From positions 1-12,317 of the forward strand of contig PXEK01000078.1 of assembly GCA_003564735.1 (NCBI GenBank): a stretch of 12,317 nt of DNA, written 5' to 3'. The position numbers and the translations under genes were made by a program. The notes beneath the pieces were generated by a model. It searched no databases. It was not told the origin of the DNA and saw nothing but the letters and a program-made list of their open reading frames with translations. Below, piece after piece: positions 1-6,928 of this stretch (the first letter of the stretch is position 1; every line of letters begins with the position of its first letter). This stretch comes from Cryomorphaceae bacterium. Lineage in GTDB: Bacteria; Bacteroidota; Bacteroidia; Flavobacteriales_G; Salibacteraceae.

Positions 1-737
1 GCGGTTCTTTTATCATTAATGATATCCAAAATATTGCCTGGGCTAAGAAAACTCTCACGAACGGCAGTTTTGAGTTTGAGCCCGGTGCAGTTGCCAAAAT
101 CACATTTAATGAAGACGATCCCGTAAAATTATTTAAATCTGCTCCTGTTCAGGTTCCGTTCACTGTTGACGTTGAACCCGCTGAAGGTGTTCAAGTGACG
201 CTTGTTGCCGACTTTGATGTTGACGGACTCAATGTCACCCTTGATCCGCAAACGGGAAGCGGAAACTTTAGCGGTAACATGCGGGTAAATGCGGGCAATG
301 TAAATGTAGAGGCTTTTAGCGTTACTTTGCGCGCCACTATTGATGGCAGTACCGTTGGCTCGGCGAGTGTAGAGTTTGAAGTTGATGACCACCCGCTTGC
401 GTATCTGGCCGGGAATTTTATCGGTCTCAATCAAGAGCAAAACGATTTGCCGCGCAGTTATTCTGAGATGGTTGTTCCCGACCCCGATGATGATGACGCC
501 GTGTTTTTTAGAGATTTCGGCGGTGAGGAGAATTCCAACTTAAGAGCAGTTTGGACGGGCAGAGAGTTTGAAATTCCGGCCGGACAAAACATTGCCGGTT
601 TGGGCAACAATAATCAGCCGGGGTCAATAACCGTAACCGGTTCTGACGATTTTACAGTGATGGAATTAAACGTTCGTGTAGGAGGAATCTTTGGTTTTGG
701 GGGCACGCAGGTGACGTATATATATGAGAGGCCTTAG
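1..737 (+). CDS. C-terminal part of an acidic, probably exported hypothetical protein (5' end outside window)
   Basis: The reading frame is open from the left edge (first full codon at base 3) to TAG at 735-737, giving 244 residues with no start, so the gene begins upstream. An internal GTG at 195 could be mistaken for a start, but the same frame codes sensibly before it. The visible part has no cysteine, is rich in Asp, Asn, Gly and Val, and alternates hydrophobic and polar residues as beta-sandwich proteins do; there are acidic stretches such as PDPDDDD. It ends in VTYIYERP, an aromatic-rich strand of the kind that often closes Bacteroidota surface lipoproteins. No catalytic motif, transmembrane helix or sorting domain is visible. 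I infer an extracytoplasmic protein; the family is not recognised. A perfect 12-bp palindrome starts 8 nt after the stop codon. Confidence 0.8.
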   Translation, partial: GSFIINDIQNIAWAKKTLTNGSFEFEPGAVAKITFNEDDPVKLFKSAPVQVPFTVDVEPAEGVQVTLVADFDVDGLNVTLDPQTGSGNFSGNMRVNAGNVNVEAFSVTLRATIDGSTVGSASVEFEVDDHPLAYLAGNFIGLNQEQNDLPRSYSEMVVPDPDDDDAVFFRDFGGEENSNLRAVWTGREFEIPAGQNIAGLGNNNQPGSITVTGSDDFTVMELNVRVGGIFGFGGTQVTYIYERP

Positions 738-745
738 GGAGCTTC

Positions 746-757
746 AGACAGCTGTCT
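746..757. repeat. 12-bp perfect palindrome after the first gene
   Basis: AGACAGCTGTCT is its own reverse complement and lies 8 nt after the stop codon of the upstream gene. As RNA it could form only a 4-bp stem with a 4-nt loop, and it is followed by A rather than T residues, so it is not a convincing intrinsic terminator. It may be a protein-binding site or part of the repeat-rich stretch that follows. Confidence 0.5.
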
Positions 758-767
758 AAAAAGTTTC

Positions 768-783
768 ACGCAAAGACGCAAAA
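768..783 (+). repeat. Tandem ACGCAAAG / ACGCAAAA octamers
   Basis: Two adjacent 8-bp units, ACGCAAAG and ACGCAAAA, differ at the last base. They open the repeat-rich part of a gene-free stretch of about 626 bases (738-1363) between the acidic exported protein and atpD. Confidence 0.55.
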
Positions 784-865
784 ACAGAGTGAGAAACAGA
801 GCGACCCGGGAATACGCGGGGGAGGAAGCGGAGAGGATTAAGCCCCGGAGGGGCGTCACCTTTTC

Positions 866-893
866 GTGAAGCGTGAAGTGTAAAGCATGAAGC
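866..893 (+). repeat. Degenerate heptamer tandem array 1 (4 units)
   Basis: Four consecutive 7-bp units fit a GTGAAGC-like consensus: GTGAAGC (866-872), GTGAAGT (873-879), GTAAAGC (880-886) and ATGAAGC (887-893). Each differs from the consensus at no more than one position. It lies in gene-free DNA and is the first of three heptamer arrays there. Confidence 0.75.
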
Positions 894-898
894 GGAAC

Positions 899-1001
899 TC
901 GTTGCGGGTAAGCTGAAGTGGCTTACAAGGAAAAAGGGATGAAAGGTTCGTGAACTGTGAACTGTAAGCAGTGAACCGTTAGCTGAAAAGTCGTTGCGGG
1001 T
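899..1001 (+). repeat. Direct repeat TCGTTGCGGGT (two copies)
   Basis: The 11-bp sequence TCGTTGCGGGT occurs perfectly at 899-909 and again at 991-1001, 92 bp apart. Each copy follows shortly after a heptamer array (866-893 and 950-984), so the region looks like a duplicated and diverged array-plus-spacer unit. A 6-bp hairpin (GTAAGC 908-913, GCTTAC 921-926, loop of 7) overlaps the end of the first copy. Confidence 0.65.
950..984 (+). repeat. Degenerate heptamer tandem array 2 (5 units)
   Basis: Five consecutive 7-bp units: GTGAACT (950-956), GTGAACT (957-963), GTAAGCA (964-970), GTGAACC (971-977) and GTTAGCT (978-984). The first two are identical and the rest drift. The consensus GTGAACY is close to that of array 1. 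Confidence 0.75.
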
Positions 1002-1034
1002 GAAGTCACGAATACTCCAAGGAACGAGAAGGAC

Positions 1035-1058
1035 GAGGTTGAGGCCGAGGATGAGGAG
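1035..1058 (+). repeat. Hexamer tandem array GAGGNN (4 units)
   Basis: Four 6-bp units, GAGGTT, GAGGCC, GAGGAT and GAGGAG, run consecutively. The first four bases are invariant and the last two vary freely, unlike the neighbouring 7-bp arrays. No reading frame on either strand here looks like a protein. Confidence 0.65.
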
Positions 1059-1102
1059 AAAATGCTTCGGATAAGCCGGCTGAATGGTTTTACGGCTGAA
1101 CT

Positions 1103-1137
1103 GCTAAAAGCCAAAGGCCGATGGCTAAATGCTCAGA
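1103..1137 (+). repeat. Degenerate heptamer tandem array 3 (4-5 units)
   Basis: Seven-bp units: GCTAAAA (1103-1109), GCCAAAG (1110-1116), GCCGATG (1117-1123), GCTAAAT (1124-1130) and a weaker GCTCAGA (1131-1137). The consensus GCYAAAN differs from arrays 1 and 2, so the shared feature is the 7-bp period, not one word. The remaining bases up to the atpD promoter (1138-1309) hold no gene that I can see. Confidence 0.65.
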
Positions 1138-1309
1138 AAACCCCTTGTAAAATAAGTTGCCGTGTTTAGTTCTTGAATCCTAAACCGGCGTCGACAGATT
1201 TGGAGAATATGTACCGGCCTTTAACCGGGGTTTTTATGAGTCGAAAAACTTCAAAAAAACACACGTGAAAATTTTAGGATTATTGGCCGTGGGTAATAAA
1301 AAGAAATTC

Positions 1310-1317
1310 TACTTTTG
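1310..1317 (+). promoter_or_regulatory. Bacteroidota -7 promoter element for atpD-atpC
   Basis: TACTTTTG matches the Bacteroidota -7 consensus TAnnTTTG exactly. It predicts a start of transcription near 1323-1325 and a leader of about 40 nt before atpD. The nearest upstream TTG (1283-1285) sits 24 nt away, slightly more than the usual 17-23, so the -33 element is uncertain. Confidence 0.6.
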
Positions 1318-1342
1318 CACCCGAAAAATCGAACTTCATTAG

Positions 1343-2869
<1,527 letters not shown>

Positions 2870-2892
2870 TTCATTTCAAAAACTAAAGAAAT

Positions 2893-3186
2893 ATGATTCT
2901 AGAAGTTCTCACCCCGCAAAAGTTGTTGTATCGCGGTCATGTAAGTCACGTAAGAATGCCCGGTATCGGTGGTTCTTTCGGTGTTTTGCCCAATCACGCA
3001 CCCCTGATTTCTGCTTTGAAAAGAGGTGCCGTTGAGGTAACTCAAAACGATGCCGAAAACAAGACTTACGGCGAATATGACGGAACTCTGCTCGAAGACG
3101 ATGCCTCAAACACAACGTTTAGCTTCATGCTCAACGGTGGTGTGGTTGAAGTACAAAAAGACAAGGTGATTATTTTGGCAGAGTAA
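2893..3186 (+). CDS. atpC: ATP synthase F1 subunit epsilon (short form)
   Basis: Epsilon subunit of the F1 central stalk, which couples rotor rotation to catalysis and can inhibit ATP hydrolysis. The 97 residues hold the N-terminal beta-sandwich: the start ILEVLTPQKLLYRG, the signature GSFGVLPNHAPLISALKRG (about 27-45) and the closing strand GGVVEVQKDKVIIL. The C-terminal two-helix hairpin found in the roughly 139-residue E. coli protein is missing, so inhibition through that hairpin is unlikely; short epsilons are common in Bacteroidota. An acidic loop (YGEYDGTLLEDDASN) sits where other epsilons have a shorter turn. It lies 23 nt after atpD, with no strong ribosome-binding site, and is followed by a terminator 26 nt later. 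Confidence 0.95.
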   Translation: MILEVLTPQKLLYRGHVSHVRMPGIGGSFGVLPNHAPLISALKRGAVEVTQNDAENKTYGEYDGTLLEDDASNTTFSFMLNGGVVEVQKDKVIILAE

Positions 3187-3211
3187 TAACTCTGACTATA
3201 CACGAATACTG

Positions 3212-3243
3212 AAGGGAGTGGCGTAAGTCATTCCCTTTTTTTT
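3212..3243 (+). terminator. Rho-independent terminator of atpD-atpC
   Basis: A 9-bp stem, AAGGGAGTG (3212-3220) with CATTCCCTT (3229-3237) and one G-U pair, encloses an 8-nt loop and runs into eight T (3236-3243). It ends the atp operon before the convergent minus-strand operon. A second hairpin, TTTTGGT (3240-3246) and ACCAAAA (3251-3257), follows directly, but has no T-run for the opposite strand. Confidence 0.9.
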
Positions 3244-3277
3244 GGTTCTGACCAAAAGGAAAAAGAAATAAACGAAC

Positions 3278-4045
3278 CTACGAAGCACCGGCAGCTTTAT
3301 CATACTTTTTCAATCGGGCGGTGCGGACGTCAAATTCCAAAAACGTAAAATCGGTAATCCAGTCGCCGGTATTGAAATAAACGCTGTTTTCACCCACCTC
3401 CAATTCCAAAGGCAAATGGCGGTGCCCAAAGACAAAATAGTCGTAATGTTTTTTTTGCAGTTTTCGCTTGCAGTATTGGAGCAGCCACTCGTTTTCGGGG
3501 CCGTTAAACGTTTTGTCGTTGTTGCCTGTTGACGCTCGACTGCGCCTCGAAAAGAAATCGGCCAGACCTATTCCCACACTCGGATGTAAAAACCCAAAAA
3601 GACGCTGACAAACCTTATAGCGAAATACTTTTTTGATGATTTTGTAACCGCGATCGCCGGGGCCAAGTCCGTCACCGTGACCAATGAGAAACGTTTTGCC
3701 GTTCAATTTTCGCTCAATGGGGTTGCGGTGCACTTTTACCCCCGTTTCTTTGGGCAGGTAGTCAAAGACCCACATATCGTGATTGCCGGTAAAAAAGTGG
3801 ATGGGAATGCCCGCATCGGTGAGTTGAGCCAATTTGCCCAAAACCCTTACAAAGCCCCGCGGTACGGCTTTTTTGTATTCAAACCAAAAGTCGAATAAAT
3901 CGCCCAGTAAGTATATTTCCTCGGCATCTTTTGATACCTCATCAAGCCATTGTACAAAAAGTTTTTCTCGCTGTAAGCTCGACGCGTATTCGGGAGCACC
4001 TAAGTGTTGGTCTGATGCGAAATATACCTTTTTGGCTGTTTCCAT
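3278..4045 (-). CDS. lpxH: UDP-2,3-diacylglucosamine hydrolase-like metallophosphoesterase
   Basis: Calcineurin-like phosphoesterase of the LpxH group, expected to cleave UDP-2,3-diacylglucosamine to lipid X and UMP in lipid A synthesis at the inner membrane. All metal-binding motifs are present in order: SDQHLG (Asp12, His14), GDLFDFW (Asp49), GNHD (88-90), GHGDG (His123) and FGHRH (His208, His210). Length from the chosen start is 255 residues, normal for Bacteroidota homologues. The frame is open upstream to an ATG at 4120, but that lies deep inside queD; ATG 4045 starts 1 nt after the queD stop and places the SDxHLG strand about ten residues in, as usual. ATG at 4060 is an alternative. Last gene of the minus-strand operon; no convincing terminator follows it. 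Substrate assignment is by family resemblance. Confidence 0.9.
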   Translation of the reverse strand: METAKKVYFASDQHLGAPEYASSLQREKLFVQWLDEVSKDAEEIYLLGDLFDFWFEYKKAVPRGFVRVLGKLAQLTDAGIPIHFFTGNHDMWVFDYLPKETGVKVHRNPIERKLNGKTFLIGHGDGLGPGDRGYKIIKKVFRYKVCQRLFGFLHPSVGIGLADFFSRRSRASTGNNDKTFNGPENEWLLQYCKRKLQKKHYDYFVFGHRHLPLELEVGENSVYFNTGDWITDFTFLEFDVRTARLKKYDKAAGAS

Positions 4046-4046
4046 T

Positions 4047-4499
4047 TTAACTGTTGTCATCCGCAAACCATTCGGCATACGATGTTTTGGTTTCGCGCAA
4101 TCGGGCACTGTGCAGTTCAATTCCCTCGTGCTTTTCGAGCTCTTTTAAAATGATTTCCACAAAATCAATGAGCATGTTTTCACAGGTGGGTTGGTATGTT
4201 TTGAGGATGAGTCTTTCGTTGAGGGTGTTGTCCACAACGGGCAAAAAGCGAGAATCGTCTCTCAACACCAATGCGTGGTCATAAACATTTACGATATTCT
4301 TTTTTACGATGGCCTTTATATCGCTAAAATCAATAACCATCCCGTCTTTTGGCATGCTTGGCGCATGTATGGGCTTGCCGATAAAGGTAACCGACAAGCT
4401 GTATGTGTGGCCGTGAATGTTGTGGCACTTACCGTCGTGGCCGTCCGGTGCGTGCGCCATTTCCCAATCAAACTCCTTTGTAACTCTAACCGTATTCAT
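4047..4499 (-). CDS. queD: 6-carboxy-5,6,7,8-tetrahydropterin synthase / 6-pyruvoyltetrahydropterin synthase family
   Basis: QueD-type enzyme that turns 7,8-dihydroneopterin triphosphate into 6-carboxytetrahydropterin, an early step towards the queuosine and 7-deazaguanine bases of tRNA. Seen: zinc ligands His16 (EMAHA), His29 and His31 (HNIHGHTY), the catalytic Cys25 just before them (GKCHN), the YDHALVLRDD segment carrying the Asp-His pair, and the C-terminal ARLRETKTSYAEW motif with the pterin-anchoring Glu. At 150 residues it is slightly longer than the shortest QueD proteins. Its ATG (4499) lies 1 nt after the stop of map, and its stop lies 1 nt before lpxH, which points to co-translation within one transcript. 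No other queuosine gene is in the window, so the QueD role rather than a biopterin role is inferred from the Cys-containing motif and the bacterial setting. Confidence 0.93.
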   Translation of the reverse strand: MNTVRVTKEFDWEMAHAPDGHDGKCHNIHGHTYSLSVTFIGKPIHAPSMPKDGMVIDFSDIKAIVKKNIVNVYDHALVLRDDSRFLPVVDNTLNERLILKTYQPTCENMLIDFVEIILKELEKHEGIELHSARLRETKTSYAEWFADDNS

Positions 4500-4500
4500 T

Positions 4501-5286
4501 CTATCCGTTTCCTTTTTTGTTCAAAGCCTCATCCACATATTTAAAAGTAGAAAGTATATCAGGCTTACCGTCAACAATAGCTACATCGTGTTCAAAATAT
4601 GCTGAGGGTTTACCGTCCAAAGTTTCTATCATCCACCCGTCGTCGAGTTGTTTTACGCGGTGCGTTCCCAAGTTAATCATAGGTTCGATGGCCAAAACGA
4701 GCCCCTAGCGCAGTTGTTTTCCGCGGCCGCGCTTTCCCACGTTGGGCACTTGGGGTTCTTCGTGCATTTTCCTGCCCGGGCCGTGCCCCACCAACTCGCG
4801 CACTACGCCGCAGCCCTCGCTTTCGCATCGGTTCTGAACGGCATAACCTATATCACCTAATCGGTTACCCGTGCGGCATTGTTCAATTCCTTTGTACAAC
4901 GAATCTAAGGTTACATCCAGCAGTTTTTGTACCTTGGGATCAATATTGCCAATTGCAAATGTGTAGGCGTGGTCACCGTAAAAACCCTCGAGTTTGGCAC
5001 CGCAATCGATGGATACTATATCACCCTCTTTGAAGGGGACGTCATCGGGAATGCCGTGAACCACCTGTTGGTTTTTGGAAATGCACAAGGTGTTGGGGAA
5101 ATCGTACAGACCCAAAAATCCGGGCTCGGCATTTTGAGACCGAATGTAATCCTCAGCCATAGCGTCGAGTTCCGGCCCCGTAACACCCGGGCCTATTTTC
5201 TCGGCAATGAGCCCCAACGTTCGAGACACCACTTGCGCGGCATTGCGCATCAACTCAATTTCATCACGCGTTTTGTATATAATCAT
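4501..5286 (-). pseudogene. map: Methionine aminopeptidase type I, interrupted by an in-frame amber codon
   Basis: Type I methionine aminopeptidase removes the initiator Met from new proteins. Read through, the gene gives 261 codons, the normal length, in a single frame. The five metal ligands are visible: Asp94 (SIDCGA), Asp105 (GDHAYTF), His168 (VGHGPGR), Glu201 (AIEPM) and Glu232 (YFEHD); His77 and His175 match the substrate-binding histidines. Codon 194 is TAG (4705-4707 on the plus strand reads CTA), in the segment KQLR-stop-GLVLAIEP where relatives have K/R-E-G-L; one G-to-T change from GAG explains it. Ending at 194 would remove Glu201 and Glu232 and give an inactive protein. TAG terminates several other genes here, so the codon is not reassigned. 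Sequencing error, a true null allele with a second map gene elsewhere, or readthrough are all possible. Its ATG overlaps the upstream stop (ATGA at 5283-5286). Confidence 0.93.
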
Positions 5287-5705
5287 CTTCTCTTATGAAA
5301 TATGGAAAAAATCCCGCCTTTGCGCTCTTCTTTATTTTTGTGCGGATTTTCATCGCCTTCAATCATTTGGTGTACTTCACCCCACCCGGGAAAACCGCCC
5401 AAGTTGCGATCGTCAATAAAAATACCGGCATTTATTTTTCGGCTCGCGCCGTCCAAATCGTCCGGCTCCTCGGGATAACTTTTATTTACGGCGTAAAACT
5501 CTATGCCGTTTTGCTTACAAAACGCCACTGCCTCTTCCAGCGCTCTGCCGTGGCGATACGTCCACAAAATTAATTTGTGGTTTTTATCCTGTAGCATTTT
5601 GAGCGTTTCAAACGCAAACATCATCGGCTTACCTATGTCGGGATAGGCGTCTCGCACAATGGTGCCGTCAAAATCTACGGCTATGGTGAGCTGATTTTCA
5701 AACAT
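5283..5705 (-). CDS. HAD-superfamily hydrolase, BT0820-like
   Basis: Small single-domain haloacid dehalogenase-type phosphatase of unknown substrate, resembling the BT0820-type proteins of Bacteroidota. Motif I is VDFDGTIV, with nucleophile Asp11 and acid/base Asp13; motif II is the ILWT strand with Thr49; motif III is probably Lys90 (SRKIN); motif IV is FIDDRNLGG with Asp98 and Asp99. The core ends near residue 115 and is followed by a charged lysine-rich tail. There is no room for a large cap domain, so substrates could be small or macromolecular. It is the first gene of the four-gene minus-strand operon and its stop overlaps the start of map in ATGA. A perfect TAnnTTTG box sits only 4 nt before the ATG, so the message is probably leaderless. 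Confidence 0.87.
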   Translation of the reverse strand: MFENQLTIAVDFDGTIVRDAYPDIGKPMMFAFETLKMLQDKNHKLILWTYRHGRALEEAVAFCKQNGIEFYAVNKSYPEEPDDLDGASRKINAGIFIDDRNLGGFPGWGEVHQMIEGDENPHKNKEERKGGIFSIFHKRR

Positions 5706-5709
5706 GATG

Positions 5710-5717
5710 CAAAGGTA
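5710..5717 (-). promoter_or_regulatory. -7 promoter element of the HAD-map-queD-lpxH operon
   Basis: On the minus strand TACCTTTG matches TAnnTTTG exactly and ends 4 nt before the ATG of the HAD gene, so transcription should begin at or next to the start codon. No TTG lies at the usual -33 distance. The box is entered by a 13-bp motif shared with the divergent promoter. Confidence 0.6.
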
Positions 5718-5826
5718 TTAACGATTTTAATATTCGGGGTTTTATACGTGTTCGCGTTGCCCGGTTTTTACTTGATACTTGAAGAGGTTATCAAAAGTGA
5801 AAACACAAAAGGAAAAATCGTTAATA
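5716..5826. repeat. Inverted pair of the 13-bp motif AAAATCGTTAATA between divergent genes
   Basis: AAAATCGTTAATA occurs on the minus strand at 5716-5728, upstream of the HAD operon, and perfectly again on the plus strand at 5814-5826, upstream of the divergent exported-protein gene. In each case its last bases run into the -7-like box: TTAATACCTTTGCA on the minus strand and TTAATATTGCA on the plus strand. The two copies point outward and are separated by 85 bp. A shared operator or extended promoter is the simplest reading. Confidence 0.65.
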
Positions 5827-5829
5827 TTG
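5822..5829 (+). promoter_or_regulatory. Probable -7 element of the divergent exported-protein gene
   Basis: TAATATTG fits TAnnTTTG at all but one fixed position and ends 4 nt before the ATG at 5834, mirroring the arrangement on the other strand. No TTG lies at a good -33 distance. Confidence 0.45.
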
Positions 5830-5833
5830 CAAT

Positions 5834-6368
5834 ATGCAAAAAGCAATGGTGCTGCTTACTTGGTTTTTTTTGATGATTTACGGGGGGGGAAGCCGTTGCT
5901 CAATATACTTTGGTATTAGACAAACCGGGCAGAGTTAAAAGGTTGCACTACAACTCGGGCGATTTCATTTTTGTGAAACTCAACAACGGCGAAAAAGTAG
6001 AGGGCAGGATTGGTAAGTTGGACTCTGCACGCTTCGTAATCAATGAGCGCATCATTCAAGTGGCCGATATCGATAAAGTGTACAAGGAGCGGCCCATGTT
6101 CAGTATTTTGGGTCCTTTTATTTTTTTTGGCGGCTTTGTTTACGGGGGTTCCTACGTGCTTAACGACTATACTTTTGGAGAGGGTAGCCCCTTCTCTCGT
6201 CGCAGTTTCATTTACCCAACTGTGGGTTTGGTATCGTCGGGTGCTTTGATGCGTTTTTTGGCTTATCGGCGTTATAAGATTGGCCGCTGTTGTGATGTGA
6301 AAACCATTGATTTGGGTGATTTTGCCAAGCCTGCACCCGGAGTGAAAAGCAAAGGGCAAGAGGAATAG
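5834..6368 (+). CDS. Exported or membrane protein of unknown function, with a one-base frameshift at a G8 tract
   Basis: The downstream frame, open to TAG at 6366-6368, is preceded in its own frame by stop codons (5871-5876), yet directly before the first possible start it reads EAVAQYTL, a typical signal-peptidase site. ATG at 5834 in another frame supplies the missing hydrophobic segment (MQKAMVLLTWFFLMIY). The two join perfectly if the run of eight G at 5882-5889 had seven, giving a 177-residue protein with a signal peptide cut after about Ala22. A T8 run (5864-5871) lies in the same segment. After the cut come a beta-rich start (KPGRVKRLHYNSGDFIFVKL) and two hydrophobic segments near 88-109 and 125-143. 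The beginning resembles a conserved hypothetical family common in Bacteroidota; no enzyme motif is seen. Without the correction only a signal-less 152-residue protein from TTG 5910 could be made. Confidence 0.7.
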
Positions 6369-6471
6369 AAACCTGATTTTAATATGTGAACTCATGCCAA
6401 AGTCACATATACCTACCCAACACCTCACTCAATTGCGGCACATAACCTCCGCCGTATAAATTAGTGCGAAG

Positions 6472-6781
6472 TAAAACAGGGTAAAGATTCTAAGTATCTA
6501 CCTTTTTAGAAAATGATTTTCAACGGGAAACGCATCAAAATAACCTCAGAAAAATCAGTTGAAAATCGACCAAAAAGTTTTGTTGTAGCTAAATCCTGCT
6601 TGCGATAAGCATAAGACGCCGCAGGGTCAATGTTTGAGAACTATATCTCTGCGCACAGTATAACCGGCTTTTTGTGTATTCAAATCACATTTTCGACACT
6701 TATTTGTGTTTTTACCGGTATTCTGTCTGGAAGCAAGAGACAATTATCTGTTATAACACAAGGTGACTTTACCCTGTTAAA
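6472..6781. mobile_element. Possible MITE-like element (302 bp, 11-bp terminal inverted repeats, TAAA flanks)
   Basis: ACAGGGTAAAG (6476-6486) and its perfect reverse complement CTTTACCCTGT (6767-6777) bound 302 bp of gene-free DNA. On both sides the next four bases are TAAA (6472-6475 and 6778-6781), which would be a target-site duplication. Inside are a 10-bp inverted repeat (GATTTTCAAC 6515-6524, GTTGAAAATC 6558-6567) and a small hairpin (TGCTT 6597-6601, AAGCA 6607-6611). No transposase is encoded. With one copy in view and A/T-rich flanks, chance cannot be excluded. The rest of the 560-base gap (6369-6471, 6782-6928) shows no gene. Confidence 0.35.
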
Positions 6782-6805
6782 AGCAACAAAAAAGAAATAC
6801 CGGTA
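6713..6805. repeat. Inverted repeat TACCGGTATT / AATACCGGTA
   Basis: TACCGGTATT (6713-6722) and its reverse complement AATACCGGTA (6796-6805) share the 8-bp palindrome TACCGGTA. The pair straddles the right edge of the possible MITE. It may be a pair of protein-binding sites or a long-loop stem. Confidence 0.4.
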
Positions 6806-6928
6806 GATTTCGTTTACTCGACATAACCCGCACCAACCTTCACCTAACCTTTAAACCGAGCCGTTGAATAATGGTGGACAGCAATACAACACCGTCAAGT
6901 TATCCAATTCCTTGTGAAACCGCCACGA

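Noticed and set aside
923..1114. Minus-strand 63-residue reading frame
   Set aside because: It is a Ser/Phe-rich antisense reading of the tandem repeats with no family resemblance and no promoter.
866..1137. CRISPR array
   Set aside because: Units are 6-7 bp in direct tandem without spacers, and no cas gene is present.
1213..1235. Possible terminator CCGG-CCTTTAA-CCGG followed by T5
   Set aside because: Only a 4-bp stem; too weak to call, although it could be a remnant.
1176..1281. 9-bp inverted repeat AATCCTAAA (1176-1184) / TTTAGGATT (1273-1281) upstream of atpD
   Set aside because: Perfect but short, widely spaced and A/T-rich; expected by chance in a window of this size.
4046..4120. 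Longer lpxH start at ATG 4120
   Set aside because: It would overlap queD by 74 nt and add 25 residues not expected in the family; ATG 4045 fits the 1-nt gene spacing seen at the previous junction.
4501..4695. Separate 64-residue gene starting at TTG 4695
   Set aside because: It is the C-terminal part of methionine aminopeptidase in the same frame as the upstream part, separated only by the amber codon.
5910..6368. Stand-alone cytoplasmic protein starting at TTG 5910
   Set aside because: The residues just before (AVAQYT) look like a signal-peptidase site and an ATG-led hydrophobic segment lies one frame away, so the gene more likely starts at 5834.
5916..6428. Minus-strand 170-residue frame opposite the exported protein
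   Set aside because: It mirrors a better-supported gene on the other strand, and its sequence resembles no family.
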